This document shows, piece by piece, positions 20,831-30,692 of a DNA stretch of 64,000 nucleotides (positions are counted from its first letter, which is position 1; each line of letters starts with the position of its first letter). Under the pieces are notes generated by a model. The model saw only the letters and a program-made list of their open reading frames with translations. It was not told the DNA's origin and searched no databases. The stretch is from the NCBI GenBank assembly GCA_016110215.1, contig JADWQD010000029.1, forward strand, positions 1 to 64,000, given 5' to 3'. The position numbers and the translations under genes are program-made. The DNA is from Capronia americana. Lineage: Eukaryota > Ascomycota > Eurotiomycetes > Chaetothyriales > Herpotrichiellaceae.

Positions 20831-22465
20831 TCATACGCGATTCATAATTGGTGAGTTCGTCCTCGAGATTCCATTGATATTAAATTCTGAGTCCTGGGAA
20901 TAGTCGAAGTCGACAAAAGGCGCTGAGCTACTAACCCCTTGGATGGGCTGCACGTTGATGGTGGGAAGTGTTTCAGGGCCAAAGAGGTTTGCCGACGAAA
21001 TATCTTCATCGTGTTGATTTGAAGGTATTGGAACGTCGAAGTCGACAAAGGCGTTCTCGTCAAGCTGAGGTAAGGCATCTGTAAATTGTATTGGTAAAGT
21101 TGGATTTGCCACTGTGCTCAAATTGATGTCTATCGATGGCGTATTCAGTGCGGAGGGCCCTGGCAGCATCTGAAAAGGCTCGTTGTTGGATATCGAGGCG
21201 ACTGTGGCCTGCCCGATATTGTAGTCAGTCCCATAAGAGGCGTCCAACCCAGTCCAGCTGAACGAACTGCCACCCATTTGGTTGCCTGAGAAATCCCAGG
21301 TGCCGCTCACATCATTCGGTACATGCAACGGCGTTGACATGTCGCTGAGGGGATCTGGGAAAACATCTGGATTGTTGGGGGACATCGACATAACGTCGGG
21401 TGGCGAATGTACGCGGGAACAATGGGAACTCAGGGGCCGATTCGTCCAAGAATGTTGCTGAATAGGATATGCTAGGTAGATAGCATTGGGGTTCAGTGTA
21501 TCGGAGAAGAATTGCTGAAGTTGGTGCTGTGAGACGTCGGGCGTGTTCGAGAGGAAGAATGAAGGTTGGCCGCCCATGCATGATCTGGAAGTGGTCTCGG
21601 AGTTGGAAGGCACGGGAGTCAGGGTATGACCTCCGATATACGCCTGTTCCGCAAGATTCTTAACCTGCTGTTGAGCGTGGTTGATGGAGGTCGCATTGTT
21701 GGGATGGTCTGGACAGTAGAGACAGGAACAGCCGGAGCCGCACGAACAACTCGACATCCAAGGTTCCGATGCCGGTGTCTGGGGATGCAATAGTGGTCCA
21801 GACGCTGGTATTGAAGGGCCAGGATGAGGTTGGATGGCAGTGACGTTTTGCCGATGTCGACATCCACCCTTGGGAGAATCAGGTTCCTCCTTTGGCGTCT
21901 TTTCGGAGCAGCAAGACGACTTTGGAACATCCTTGGCAGCATCTTCCCTCTCCTTCATTCGGCGTTTCCGTGCTTCATATTCCTCGTCGTCGATCTCTCT
22001 GCCATTGGCGTCCGCCCACACTTTTTTCAGTGTCAATTGTGTGCCATCCGCATCCTCCCAGACCGGCTTGGGTGTCGACGTCGATTCTCTCGTTACGACG
22101 GCCGGGTTATCGAGGCGGACAACGAGGAACATCTCCTGCGTACAAGCACAATCCCTCTCGCATTTGCAGGACTTTGTGGTGCAGGCGCAGTTCCTGGGAC
22201 ATTGACACCCTCTCTTCGTACCTGCCGAGGGACGGCCGGGTTGGTTGGTCTCAGAGATTGGTCTTGTCTTTCCATGGTCGCATTTGTGTACTCGGTGGCC
22301 CCGCTTGCAGGATTCGCAAGCATAGGTTTTACCATTGATGTGTTGAATGGCGGGTGTCTCACTCTTGTAAGATGCCTTGAACTTTCTGATCTTCCCATCT
22401 TCTACCCGGGGAGCGGCTTTGGGGGGAGTGGCTACCCTCGCAGTGGTCACCGAGCTGCCGTGCAT
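20831..22465 (-). CDS. Copper-fist transcription factor (Mac1/Cuf1-like)
   Basis: A 544-residue single-exon protein. The copper-fist DNA-binding domain begins at about residue 42: NGKTYACESCKRGHRVHKCDH supplies the zinc ligands Cys50, Cys53, Cys62 and His64, followed by the minor-groove GRP at 77-79. Next comes an unusual array of four CxC pairs (Cys87/89, 93/95, 100/102, 106/108). A second Cys cluster, CSCGSGCSCLYC with His254 (residues 240-254), matches the C-terminal copper-sensing CxC motif of Mac1/Cuf1-type activators, which switch on copper uptake genes when copper is scarce. The rest is Ser/Pro/Asn-rich, as in activation regions. The N-terminus before the fist is 40 residues longer than in most relatives, so a different first exon is possible. 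It is nuclear by family. Confidence 0.88.
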   Translation of the reverse strand: MHGSSVTTARVATPPKAAPRVEDGKIRKFKASYKSETPAIQHINGKTYACESCKRGHRVHKCDHGKTRPISETNQPGRPSAGTKRGCQCPRNCACTTKSCKCERDCACTQEMFLVVRLDNPAVVTRESTSTPKPVWEDADGTQLTLKKVWADANGREIDDEEYEARKRRMKEREDAAKDVPKSSCCSEKTPKEEPDSPKGGCRHRQNVTAIQPHPGPSIPASGPLLHPQTPASEPWMSSCSCGSGCSCLYCPDHPNNATSINHAQQQVKNLAEQAYIGGHTLTPVPSNSETTSRSCMGGQPSFFLSNTPDVSQHQLQQFFSDTLNPNAIYLAYPIQQHSWTNRPLSSHCSRVHSPPDVMSMSPNNPDVFPDPLSDMSTPLHVPNDVSGTWDFSGNQMGGSSFSWTGLDASYGTDYNIGQATVASISNNEPFQMLPGPSALNTPSIDINLSTVANPTLPIQFTDALPQLDENAFVDFDVPIPSNQHDEDISSANLFGPETLPTINVQPIQGVSSSAPFVDFDYSQDSEFNINGISRTNSPIMNRV

Positions 22466-23039
22466 TGCTTCGCGCAGTACATATGCAATGGCCCGTGGTC
22501 TGTCTTGTGGTGTTACAAGAAGTTGTGATATGGATCCAGCAGCTGCCTGAGCCGTTCAGAAGGGAATGGTGGACGTAGACTGTGGTTCGATCGGTGCGGG
22601 CATCAAGCAAAAGACAATAAAGAAGGGCTTCACTGCATCCACACCGTCAAGAGGCGAACGGCGATGTATGTGCGGGTCAATGAACGTGAGACGAGATTGG
22701 CGAGATTGTGTGCACGAAAGGACTTAATGAGAGGTTGAGGGGTGAGAAAGAGTGACTTTTCGGTGCCAATGTGAGAGTGAGACGGTGTGATACTTGAACT
22801 GAGAACCTTAAGTGGGCTGGCGAGACAAGAAGTAGCAAACGCTCGTGGGGGGGTTCAGGCGGGTGAGCGCCACGAGCTTATGCAGGTCACTAGGTCAGCC
22901 CACGTTCACGCCCACCACGCCCAAGGGAGCCTTGGGTCGACCCCTAAACCAGAACCAATCACCGGCAGCCATCTCGTGCCCTGATCGTCTTTGTAACTTT
23001 TTTGTTTCTCCTCCGCGTCACTGCCTTCAATGCTTGAGA
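22466..23039. promoter_or_regulatory. Divergent promoter region, copper factor/Sam35
   Basis: 574 bp between divergent starts. The plus-strand frame of the following gene is open back to 22845 but looks noncoding. A GTGAGAGTGAGAC-rich purine stretch lies around 22720-22785. Confidence 0.4.
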
Positions 23040-23960
23040 ATGACAATAGTGTCGGACATGACAGACGCCAACAACGAGGACAAGCAAAGGTCGACGCGTT
23101 CACAGGCCCAAATCTCTGCTCCAACATCGTGGTGGTCGCTGCCTCCCGCAATTCGACGCGTCTTTGATCGGTTCCCTCTTATAACGATTTCTGCAAATGA
23201 TCTTCCGCAGCGAGCGCCGCGGCATCGGAACGAGAACGTGCTCTACATCTTCCAGTCTGATGACCCCAAGCTCCGGGATGCTCCCTCCTTCAATCCTTCT
23301 TGTCTGAAATGGCAAGCCTACCTCAAGTTTCACGGGATTCCGCTCCGTACTCGTCCGTCGAACAACCATGCTTCCCCCACCGGAGCACTGCCATTCCTTC
23401 TACCAGCTCCGAAAGATGCCTCGAGACCATCGTCACCAATTCCGGCGAGTCGATTGGCAAGATGGGTGATATCGCAAGGGGGGAAAGAAGAGAGCTTTCA
23501 TATGCGGCAAGAAGCATACAATGCCTTGATTGACCACACAATCCGCAGTGCCTGGCTTTACTACCTGTATCTCGACCAAGTCAATTTCACAGCCGTTGCG
23601 TGGCCATTATACGTGGCCTCTGCGTCATCATCCTACCCTGTCCGACTCAGCCTAGCCAAGCAGCTTCAATCAGCGGCAAGAGAAGAGCTCCTCAAGACGA
23701 ATACCACCATTGATCCACAAGACCTCTATGCTCAAGCTGGACAGGCCTTCCAGGCTCTATCTACACTCCTTGCGGACAATCAATTCTTCTTTGGTCAGAC
23801 CACGCCTGGTCTGTTTGATGCCAGTCTGTTCGCATACAGCCAGATTATTCTAGACGATAACCTCAATTTCGGCAATCCAACGTTGAAGCTTGCTTTGCAA
23901 CAGCATGAAAACTTGGTCCAACACAGAGATCGACTCATCCGTGGCTTCTTCCATGGCTGA
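23040..23960 (+). CDS. Mitochondrial outer-membrane SAM complex subunit, Sam35/metaxin-like
   Basis: A 306-residue single-exon protein with the GST-like fold of metaxins. Diagnostic segments are WWSLPPAIRRVFDRFPLIT, ENVLYIFQSDD, PSFNPSCLKWQAYLKFHGIPLRTRPSNNHASPTGALPFLLP (the N-terminal metaxin domain) and the C-terminal helical FFFGQTTPGLFDASLFAY. Sam35 (Tob38 in Neurospora) forms the SAM/TOB complex with Sam50 and recognises the beta-signal of outer-membrane barrels. I chose the ATG at 23040; the next one at 23058 is also possible. Sam37 is the main alternative, but the N-terminal pattern fits Sam35 better. Its stop lies only 5 bp from that of the convergent methyltransferase. Confidence 0.75.
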   Translation: MTIVSDMTDANNEDKQRSTRSQAQISAPTSWWSLPPAIRRVFDRFPLITISANDLPQRAPRHRNENVLYIFQSDDPKLRDAPSFNPSCLKWQAYLKFHGIPLRTRPSNNHASPTGALPFLLPAPKDASRPSSPIPASRLARWVISQGGKEESFHMRQEAYNALIDHTIRSAWLYYLYLDQVNFTAVAWPLYVASASSSYPVRLSLAKQLQSAAREELLKTNTTIDPQDLYAQAGQAFQALSTLLADNQFFFGQTTPGLFDASLFAYSQIILDDNLNFGNPTLKLALQQHENLVQHRDRLIRGFFHG

Positions 23961-23965
23961 ACAAA

Positions 23966-24736
23966 TCACATACTGGCTTTCAGCCGGAAAATGCCTCCAA
24001 ACCACACGGTCACGCCCACCCATTTCTCTGAACGCTCTCCAAGTGCTGTGACCATGCTCGGGTCTACTTTTCGCTCTTCTATTGGGCTTAGAAGCTCAAA
24101 TCCGCTGCTCAGGGCAGCAGCCTTGACTTCTTCGGTGGTGTGAGCGTAGCTGGTGGGCCGGATCTTTTCGCCAGTCTTAGGATCGATGAACCCAGCTTGA
24201 CTGATTTTGCCCATCTCCGAATGCATGTTCGTCAGCAACAGAAGCCCACCCGGTTTGAGAATCTTTCTTGCAGTTGCAAAGAAGATATCTGCAGGAACAT
24301 GCTCGATTACCAGCGTCGATACTACGGCATCCGCAGACATTGCCGACACTGGTAGCGAGGATTCTTCCAGCATATCAAAAACCTCGAGTCTCAGTCTCCC
24401 TTCTGCATGAAACTGGTGCAGCCGCTTTCCCGCAACCTCCAGCATACCAGGGCTTACGTCCAGTCCGACTACTAACGACGCGCTATCGACCTCCAGCAAT
24501 GCCGCTGTATTCCTGCCGGTGCCGCAACCCAAATCCACAAACTTCCAGGGCTGGGGAGATGATTCACCGTTCAGGATGTCAAGCATGCGCGGCAACAGGG
24601 TCCTCACTTCAATTGTGTCGAGTGCCTGCAAGAAATTGCCATCGGTGTCGTATACAGCCGACCAGAGGTCGTATGCTCGTGTCGTAGAAAGATAGCGGAC
24701 CGTCGGATCAGTTGATTGTGGGATGATTGTTGCCAT
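23966..24736 (-). CDS. SAM-dependent class I methyltransferase
   Basis: A 256-residue single-exon protein with a methyltransferase-11/25 type Rossmann fold. Motif I is FVDLGCGTGRNTAALL (residues 67-80), the acidic end of strand 2 is VVGLDVSPGML, and motif III/post-I appears as EHVPADIFFATARKILKPGGLLLLTNMHSEMG. A lid-like N-terminal segment (YDLWSAVYDTDGN) resembles small-molecule methyltransferases such as UbiE/trans-aconitate-type enzymes. The frame is open upstream with a TTG at 24871, but the first ATG is at 24736. The substrate is unknown. It converges on Sam35 with 5 bp between stop codons, so the transcripts almost certainly overlap. Confidence 0.88.
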   Translation of the reverse strand: MATIIPQSTDPTVRYLSTTRAYDLWSAVYDTDGNFLQALDTIEVRTLLPRMLDILNGESSPQPWKFVDLGCGTGRNTAALLEVDSASLVVGLDVSPGMLEVAGKRLHQFHAEGRLRLEVFDMLEESSLPVSAMSADAVVSTLVIEHVPADIFFATARKILKPGGLLLLTNMHSEMGKISQAGFIDPKTGEKIRPTSYAHTTEEVKAAALSSGFELLSPIEERKVDPSMVTALGERSEKWVGVTVWFGGIFRLKASM

Positions 24737-25338
24737 TATGGCAGCCGCCTGGAGCGAATGGTATGTGCCGTAAATACCTGGATTGTACAGAACTAGAACT
24801 GGGATAGACGCCTTGCTTCTCGAATTGTGTAGGAGGAGCGAGCAAGTAGGAGTCGGGTTGGTGACCACCAATTATTGCCGTTGGTAGAGAAGCACGATGA
24901 AAGCGACAGATGAAACCCCGGGATGTCTGAGAAGTTATGGGAATCAAAGAAAATTCTTCATTCGACTCCTCTGATGTCAAGGGGGTTTATGGCCGACTGC
25001 GAGGCTGGACTTTCTCCACACTCCCACGTATACAACCTCGTATCGGAATGAATGAGTCACAGCTACTTGATTTTCATCCAGACGCGGAACGAGGGTTCCT
25101 GGTCACAGAGGGCGAGCCCGTGTCTGCACACAGTTCCTAATGGTCAATTCGTAGCAATGAACAGCGTCTGGCACTGCCATAAACCGATCAAAAAACAATC
25201 GTGAGATGCGCTGAGGCGCCAGTCCGGACGTTGAACGGACTCCTTGCAATTCCAGCTGCCTTGTTCGCCAACGCTTTGGGTATTTGAACCTACAAATCAT
25301 TCTCGCTGCCTCAGTCATCATCTCTCTGGGCTTTCTTC
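24737..25338. other. Intergenic, methyltransferase promoter and Cdc14 3' region
   Basis: No gene seen in 602 bp. Short ORFs are on both strands without motifs. Confidence 0.45.
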
Positions 25339-26309
25339 CTAGACCCCGTTTACACCGAAGACGCCGCCTCCTTCCTTCAGATCCTCGACCAGATCTTGCA
25401 CATTGCTTAAATGCTTTCCTAACAGATTCTGCTTCTCCTCCGTGGTTCTGGTGTGACCATCCGCTTTCGAGCCCTTGGCTCCACCTCCGCCAGCGCCGGT
25501 ATCTGGCCCAATCACCGTCTCTCTCCTCCGATCGAATGCCGCTATCACTTCCTTCCCCCGCCCACCGAGAATAGCCGTGTTCGTTGCAGAGGTCGAACTC
25601 GACATTTTTGGTGCGTTTGTCTCCGGCATGAGGTAGAAGTACAGGAACTCTACGAGTTTCAACTTCACTTCCCGGGATGTGCTTCTTGACTTGAAGAGGG
25701 ACGTGATTACTAATAGCCCGTCGATGGATTCGAAAGTACGGGTGTTCTGTGGCTGGTCGAGGAGAGAGGTTACGAGGGCCATGATAGTCGAGGATTGGAT
25801 TGCGGGACAGTTGGACGGGTCCAGGAGGTCAAGGAAGAGCTGCACCGCCGTTAAACAGAGCTCGGTGGGTTGCAAGAACATGGAAGACTTACGTTCATAT
25901 ATATTTCCTGCGAGAAAAGTGCTCGTGAAGGAGGGTGCAGCAGCAGCACTCCCTGGATCAGGTCCAGGGTTTGTATGATCAACATATCATTTGTGCCATT
26001 GCTTTCTTTCCCTAGTAATCGCTCCAGACAGGACACCAGCCTCATAGCAATGTTCCATTGGAAGCTCTGCTGAAGTTTGAAGAATTCGCGAAATGCTGGA
26101 TCTAAGGCTAAATCAGAGAGCTTCTTCGACTGTGGTGAGGGTGTCGTCGATCCGAGCAACAGCATCGACTGTCGCTTGTTGGCAGCATGATTGGTCTTAG
26201 AAAGGCAGAGTTGTGCGAGTAGCCCTTCTACCTGGCGAAGCCCCTTGCGAATTTTCTGAGGTGAGGCCGACGAGAGGTAGTCAAATGAATGCGAGAGTAG
26301 GGTCTCCAT
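25339..26309 (-). CDS. cdc14: Septation initiation network component Cdc14 (non-phosphatase)
   Basis: Two exons, 26309-25893 and 25839-25339, with a 53-bp intron (donor GTAAGT, acceptor GTGCAG, phase 0), give 305 residues. The protein matches the fungal cell division control protein 14 of the septation initiation network (S. pombe Cdc14, partner of the Sid1 kinase; A. nidulans SidC-type nomenclature varies) and must not be confused with the Cdc14 phosphatase; no CxxxxxR phosphatase motif is present. Diagnostic segments are FDYLSSASPQKIRKGLRQVEGLLAQ, LALDPAFREFFKLQQSF and WNIAMRLVSCLERLLG in exon 1, and LFLDLLDPSNCPAIQSSTI and KLKLVEFLYFYLMPE in exon 2. The start at 26309 (METLLSHSF) is the family start. 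The C-terminal 40 residues are charged. It acts at the spindle pole body/septum by family. Confidence 0.93.
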
Positions 26310-26803
26310 TGTGTATGCTGGTGCGAGTTGGGTTGAAGTGCAGAGCAATGTGAAATCTGGCGGCGGGAGGAGGTGAAGATCGAAGCCAGTGGTAAACAAA
26401 GGATTGGCAGGGTGACGGCGCGGGGGATGGCTTCGCTTGACCTGCCAGATCAACGCTAGGCGCCATGGTACCTGCCGCAATGGAGGCGGGCATGCATCAG
26501 GCGCCTGGGAATTGCCGCCTAGCGCCCAGGATAGAGATCCAAGTTTACTCCGTGGGCCGATCGTCTTTCGTCATGGACCTCATGTGATGACTCTCTAGAT
26601 CCGCCTTGGACAATAGTACGCCTTGTCAACACCATGGCCTCAGCTCACACGCCGGTGCCTGGATCTTGCTCTGCCTCAAGTTGCATTCATTCCTGAACCC
26701 AACGCTGCACCGACTACCTCCCATAACTTGCCTGTCCGTTCGCCGTGTCAAAACGGGTCTTGCAGCACCTTCAAGCTCCCCTCATTTCATCTCGCATTTT
26801 CAC
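26310..26803. promoter_or_regulatory. Divergent promoter region, cdc14/GGPP synthase
   Basis: 494 bp between divergent starts. The right part is the GGPP synthase leader and contains a short upstream ORF. I see no TATA box. Confidence 0.45.
26634..26696 (+). promoter_or_regulatory. Upstream ORF in the GGPP synthase leader
   Basis: An ATG in an excellent context (CACCATGG) opens a 20-codon frame that stops at 26696, 107 bp before the GGPP synthase ATG and in a different frame. I could not join it to the main frame by a plausible intron. If it lies in the mRNA it should reduce translation of the main ORF. The transcription start is unknown. Confidence 0.45.
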
Positions 26804-28021
26804 ATGCCCGCACCCGAATCCAAAACAACGCGAATGTCGACCCTCTCAGAGAATCCGGCGTCTCCCAACGCCATCCCTGTCCGCTACAGCTCTGCCGGCG
26901 TCACCAATGGCCTTGCACATCAGCCTTCGAAATCCGTCCTCAAGCCTCTGCCCGAGGACTCATGGATCTCGCCCAAACATCACTCCATGCCCATGATGAA
27001 TCCCGTTGTCCTATCTGACCACACCAACGCGCTGAAGCGCAGGCACTCGAAGAAGAAGTCGGCGCCAGAGAATCTAATAACTCAGCGGGTAGGAGAATGG
27101 TCGGCTCAGAAGGAGAAGATTATCATGGGCCCTTACGATTACCTGTTCGCGCACCCAGGCAAAGACATTCGGTCGGGCTTGATCAAGGCCTTCAACGCAT
27201 GGCTGCATGTTCCGCCGAAATCCCTCGAGATTATCACTAAGGTAGTAGGCATGCTGCACACATCCTCTCTCCTCATCGATGACGTCCAAGACAACAGCTT
27301 GTTACGGAGAGGGATTCCGGTCGCCCACAACATATTCGGCACGGCGCAGACAATCAACAGTGCAAACTACGTCTACTTCCTCGCCCTGCAGGAGCTCTTG
27401 CATCTGGAGAACAAAGATGAAGCCATGGAAACCTTCACGACAGAGTTGCTGAATCTTCACCGTGGGCAAGGAATGGACCTGTACTGGCGCGACACTTTGA
27501 CTTGCCCGACGGAGGATGATTATCTGGAAATGGTCCAGAACAAAACAGGTGGCTTGTTTCGTCTCGCCATCAAGCTGATGCAGGCAGAATCACCAGAAAA
27601 AGGCCGAATAGATTGCGTACCACTTGTCAACCTCCTGGGCCTGGTCTTCCAAATATGCGATGACTACTTGAACCTGTCCTCCAGTACATATACGAAGAAC
27701 AAGGGCCTGTGCGAAGACCTGACGGAGGGCAAATTCTCTTTTCCCATTATTCACTCGATACGCAGCAATCCCACAAATCTGCAGCTCATCAACATCCTCA
27801 AGCAGAAAACCCACGATGAGGAGGTCAAACGGTATGCTGTGAAATATATGGAGGGAACGGGCAGCTTCGAGTATACGCGAAAAGTCGTCCATGAACTGAG
27901 GACGAAGGCCGTCAATCTGATCACGGATATGGACGGTGGTTCAGGCAAGGGAAACGAAGTCAAGTTGATTCTAGATAAGATCGCGGACTCGACACTGGAT
28001 GATCGCAATGGGGGCTCATGA
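26804..28021 (+). CDS. Geranylgeranyl pyrophosphate synthase
   Basis: A 405-residue single-exon trans-prenyltransferase (al-3/BTS1/GGPPS family) that condenses isopentenyl diphosphate with allylic diphosphates to C20 GGPP for protein prenylation, carotenoids and other terpenoids. The first Asp-rich motif is LLIDDVQDNSLLRRG (DDVQD near residues 158-162) and the second is FQICDDYLNLSS near 286. The GPYDYLFAHPGKDIRSGL substrate-binding region and GKFSFPIIHSIR are also typical. The N-terminal about 115 residues are a low-complexity extension, as in other filamentous fungi. ATGs at 26804 and 26834 are both possible starts. The next gene downstream in the same direction is a P450, which could be coincidence. 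Confidence 0.94.
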   Translation: MPAPESKTTRMSTLSENPASPNAIPVRYSSAGVTNGLAHQPSKSVLKPLPEDSWISPKHHSMPMMNPVVLSDHTNALKRRHSKKKSAPENLITQRVGEWSAQKEKIIMGPYDYLFAHPGKDIRSGLIKAFNAWLHVPPKSLEIITKVVGMLHTSSLLIDDVQDNSLLRRGIPVAHNIFGTAQTINSANYVYFLALQELLHLENKDEAMETFTTELLNLHRGQGMDLYWRDTLTCPTEDDYLEMVQNKTGGLFRLAIKLMQAESPEKGRIDCVPLVNLLGLVFQICDDYLNLSSSTYTKNKGLCEDLTEGKFSFPIIHSIRSNPTNLQLINILKQKTHDEEVKRYAVKYMEGTGSFEYTRKVVHELRTKAVNLITDMDGGSGKGNEVKLILDKIADSTLDDRNGGS

Positions 28022-28944
28022 TACGACTTTGCAAGGGGTTCAGGGAGCCAGGACAACAGGATGGTAATGTCATTTGTACAATATATATGGAGTACCAGGT
28101 GAGTACTCCTGGTAATTTGGATCAGGTCTTGCTACTGGAGGTGGAGGACAACACTGGCCTTGTGTTGTAGTCTCAATTTTTGCTGCCACATGGAACCAGC
28201 AACGAAGCTAAAGCAGTCCAGTGCTGGTGAGATTTTCGCCTACACGAAGGCTCGTATGAAGCTTGACCAAAATGGTCCTCGTCAGCAACACGACCACATC
28301 GACTTTCTCACCAGTACGAGTCCGGAGTAAGCAACTCCATCTTGCTTACAGTCATCAAGAATTATGCCTCAGCCAGCCTCTAGTGTCTCGTGATTAGGAG
28401 TTGCGTACACAGTACTCCATACCGATCCAGCAGTGTGGGAATCGTCCGGAACCAAACTGATCCGATCGAATCGGTCATTCCTATCGACAGTCAGCGGCTG
28501 CTTCAGATGCAGATTGCGGCATCGTCAAGCCGCGCTGAAGGCTGCCTTCAGCCTTGAATCTCTGTTCCGGGGAAAGATAGGAGTCTCTCCCCGGCTCACT
28601 CAGGGCCTGATCCGCGTCTCGAATGGACTGCCCCGTCTCGAGCCCGTCCAGGTTCCTCCGCACACGGATACAAATATGTGGAGGGGGGAGTTTAGCCCCG
28701 ATCTCCCCGCGACGTCCGCCATTCATGTCGGCATATGCACCACACGGCAGAACGAGTGCCGACCTATTTCATATTACTATTGTTCATTTTTCTGATGCTC
28801 TAGATATTTGAATCATCTGGGAAAGGCGAAACCACTTTCAGTTGTTCCTTGTCCAGCGACTCCTCCTGTGTCGTTCTTGGAGGGTTTGGGTTGTGGGATG
28901 ACATACATTGACGACGTAATCTTCGAAACAGCAAGTCTACGACA
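28022..28944. other. Intergenic, GGPP synthase 3' region and P450 promoter
   Basis: 923 bp without a credible gene; two overlapping ORFs of about 80-120 codons lack motifs. It holds an inverted repeat at 28093-28114 and several GGAGTAC/GTACTCC words (about 28090, 28326, 28411). Confidence 0.45.
28093..28114. repeat. Inverted repeat with 7-bp arms
   Basis: TACCAGG and CCTGGTA are separated by 8 bp, and the 8-bp palindrome GAGTACTC overlaps the loop and second arm. It stands 70 bp after the GGPP synthase stop, so it may form a hairpin in the 3' UTR or be a protein-binding site. Confidence 0.55.
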
Positions 28945-30607
28945 ATGATACTCCCGGGAGGAAACAACATGGCGTCGCCAATCCACCTCGGGTACCTCCT
29001 ACCCCTGGCCATCGTGGTCCTAGTCGCACTCCCTGTCTTTTTCCTCCTTCGCATTCGCTACCGCCGTGGTCTGCGCGACCTCCCTGGGCCATTCCTTGCC
29101 AGTATTCTTCCCTTTGATCGGATGCTGTCAACATACTCTGGCCACCAGTTCCGACGGCACCTTGATTACCATGCGAAGTACGGAAAGCTCGTGCGAGTTG
29201 GTCCCAACCACGTCAGTCTCGGTGACTCGGAGCAGATCTCCAATGTCTATAGCATTACGAGTAAATTTGACAAGAGCAACTTCTACACCCTCTTCCATGC
29301 AAAGTCGCCCGTTGGCCCCATCCCAACCGTCTTCTCTATCGTCGACCCAGTCGGCCACAAAAGCCTCAAACGCCCTGTGGGTGCCGCATTCGCGCTATCG
29401 TCGCTCCTCGACTTTGAACCACTAGCGGACGACTGTACGCGGATTCTGGAAAGGAAACTGGATGCCTTACAGGGCAACGATATCGACTTCGGCACGTGGT
29501 TGCATTGGTACGCTTTCGATGTCATTTCCAGCATTACCTTTTCCAATCGCCTTGGTTTCATGGAGAACGAGGAAGATGTCAACGGCATCATCGCCGCAAT
29601 CGAAGGTCGCTTGTTCTATAACTCCATCATCGGCCAAGTTCCCTGGATGCACCAATGGCTGTTGGGCAATAACTTTGTGTCCAAACTGGCGGACAAAATC
29701 CCCTCGATCAAAAGACTGAATTCCGCGGCGTATATTGTGCAGTTCGCGGCCAGGCAGCTGCAGATGCGACAGAATGTCAAGGCCGAGCACGGGCGATCGG
29801 ACATGCTGGATAAATTCAAAAGAACCAGGGATGGGGAGGAAGTAATAAGCGATAAGGAGTTATTGGGCCACGCGAGTTCTAACGTGTAAGTGCAATTCCG
29901 ACGTCGAGAGTAATTAATGTGTTGATGAAGGGGCAGGTTTGCTGGCTCGGATACAACCGCCATCTCTCTGAGGGCGTTGTTCTACCACCTTTGCAAGAAC
30001 CAGCAGGCGTACCAGAAGTGCGTTGATGAAATTCTCGACTTCGACGCGAGAGGCGAATTGTCCGAGTACGTCACGTACTACGAGGCCCAGCGGATGCCGT
30101 ATTTCCAAGCGTGTATGCGAGAGGCATTGCGGATGCATCCAGCCGTGGGACAGCTGCTCGAGCGCATCGTGCCGCCAGGCGGCACCACGATTGATGGCGT
30201 GTATCTCCCCGCAGGGACCATTGTCGGAATGAATCCATGGGTGGCGGCGAGGGACACCGCCGTCTACGGGCACGATGCCGACAGGTTTCGACCAGAGAGA
30301 TGGATCGAGGCTGATGAGAGAACGTTGAAGCTGATGGATCGAAATTGGCTTGCAGTAAGATGCCATTGACATTCTATCCTGAACTACAGTATGCTAACAA
30401 TTGGTCCCACAGTTTGGCGCCGGTGCAAGAACCTGTCTAGGAAAGAATATCTCGCTGATGGAAATGTCAAAACTGGTGCCGCAATTACTCCGCCGCTATC
30501 ATATCAAACTGGCGGACCCAAATGCCGAGTGGGAGTTGTTTGACTATTGGTTCGTCAAGCAAGAGGGACTGAGGTGTGTCCTCATGAGGAGGGACAAGCA
30601 ACAATAG
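28945..30607 (+). CDS. Cytochrome P450 monooxygenase
   Basis: Three exons, 28945-29885, 29937-30354 and 30413-30607, give 517 residues; the introns are 51 and 58 bp with GTAAGT/GTAAGA donors, the second with a perfect TGCTAAC branch site. A membrane anchor lies at about residues 17-35 (PLAIVVLVALPVFFLL), followed by the LPGPFLAS hinge. The I-helix oxygen-binding motif is AGSDTT (316-321), the K-helix ExxR is EALR at about 376, the PERF-like motif is FRPERW, and the heme loop is FGAGARTCLG with Cys461. The overall pattern is closest to pisatin-demethylase-like fungal P450s. It is ER-anchored with NADPH-P450 reductase as partner. The substrate is unknown; the GGPP synthase upstream raises, but does not prove, a terpenoid link. 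Confidence 0.95.
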
Positions 30608-30692
30608 CCAGTGTCAGCGAATCCTTGCGCAGCCCGGTGCAAATCTGGAAAGGGAGCCCTGTATTCGTTCCATCCCTCCGCTATTGTATGTA

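Noticed and set aside
22570..22610. GGTTCGATC-like tRNA B-box
   Set aside because: It lacks the full GGTTCGANTCC consensus and no cloverleaf or A-box could be built upstream.
28433..28795. 120-codon plus-strand ORF upstream of the P450
   Set aside because: No motif; overlaps an ORF of similar length on the other strand; lies in the P450 promoter.
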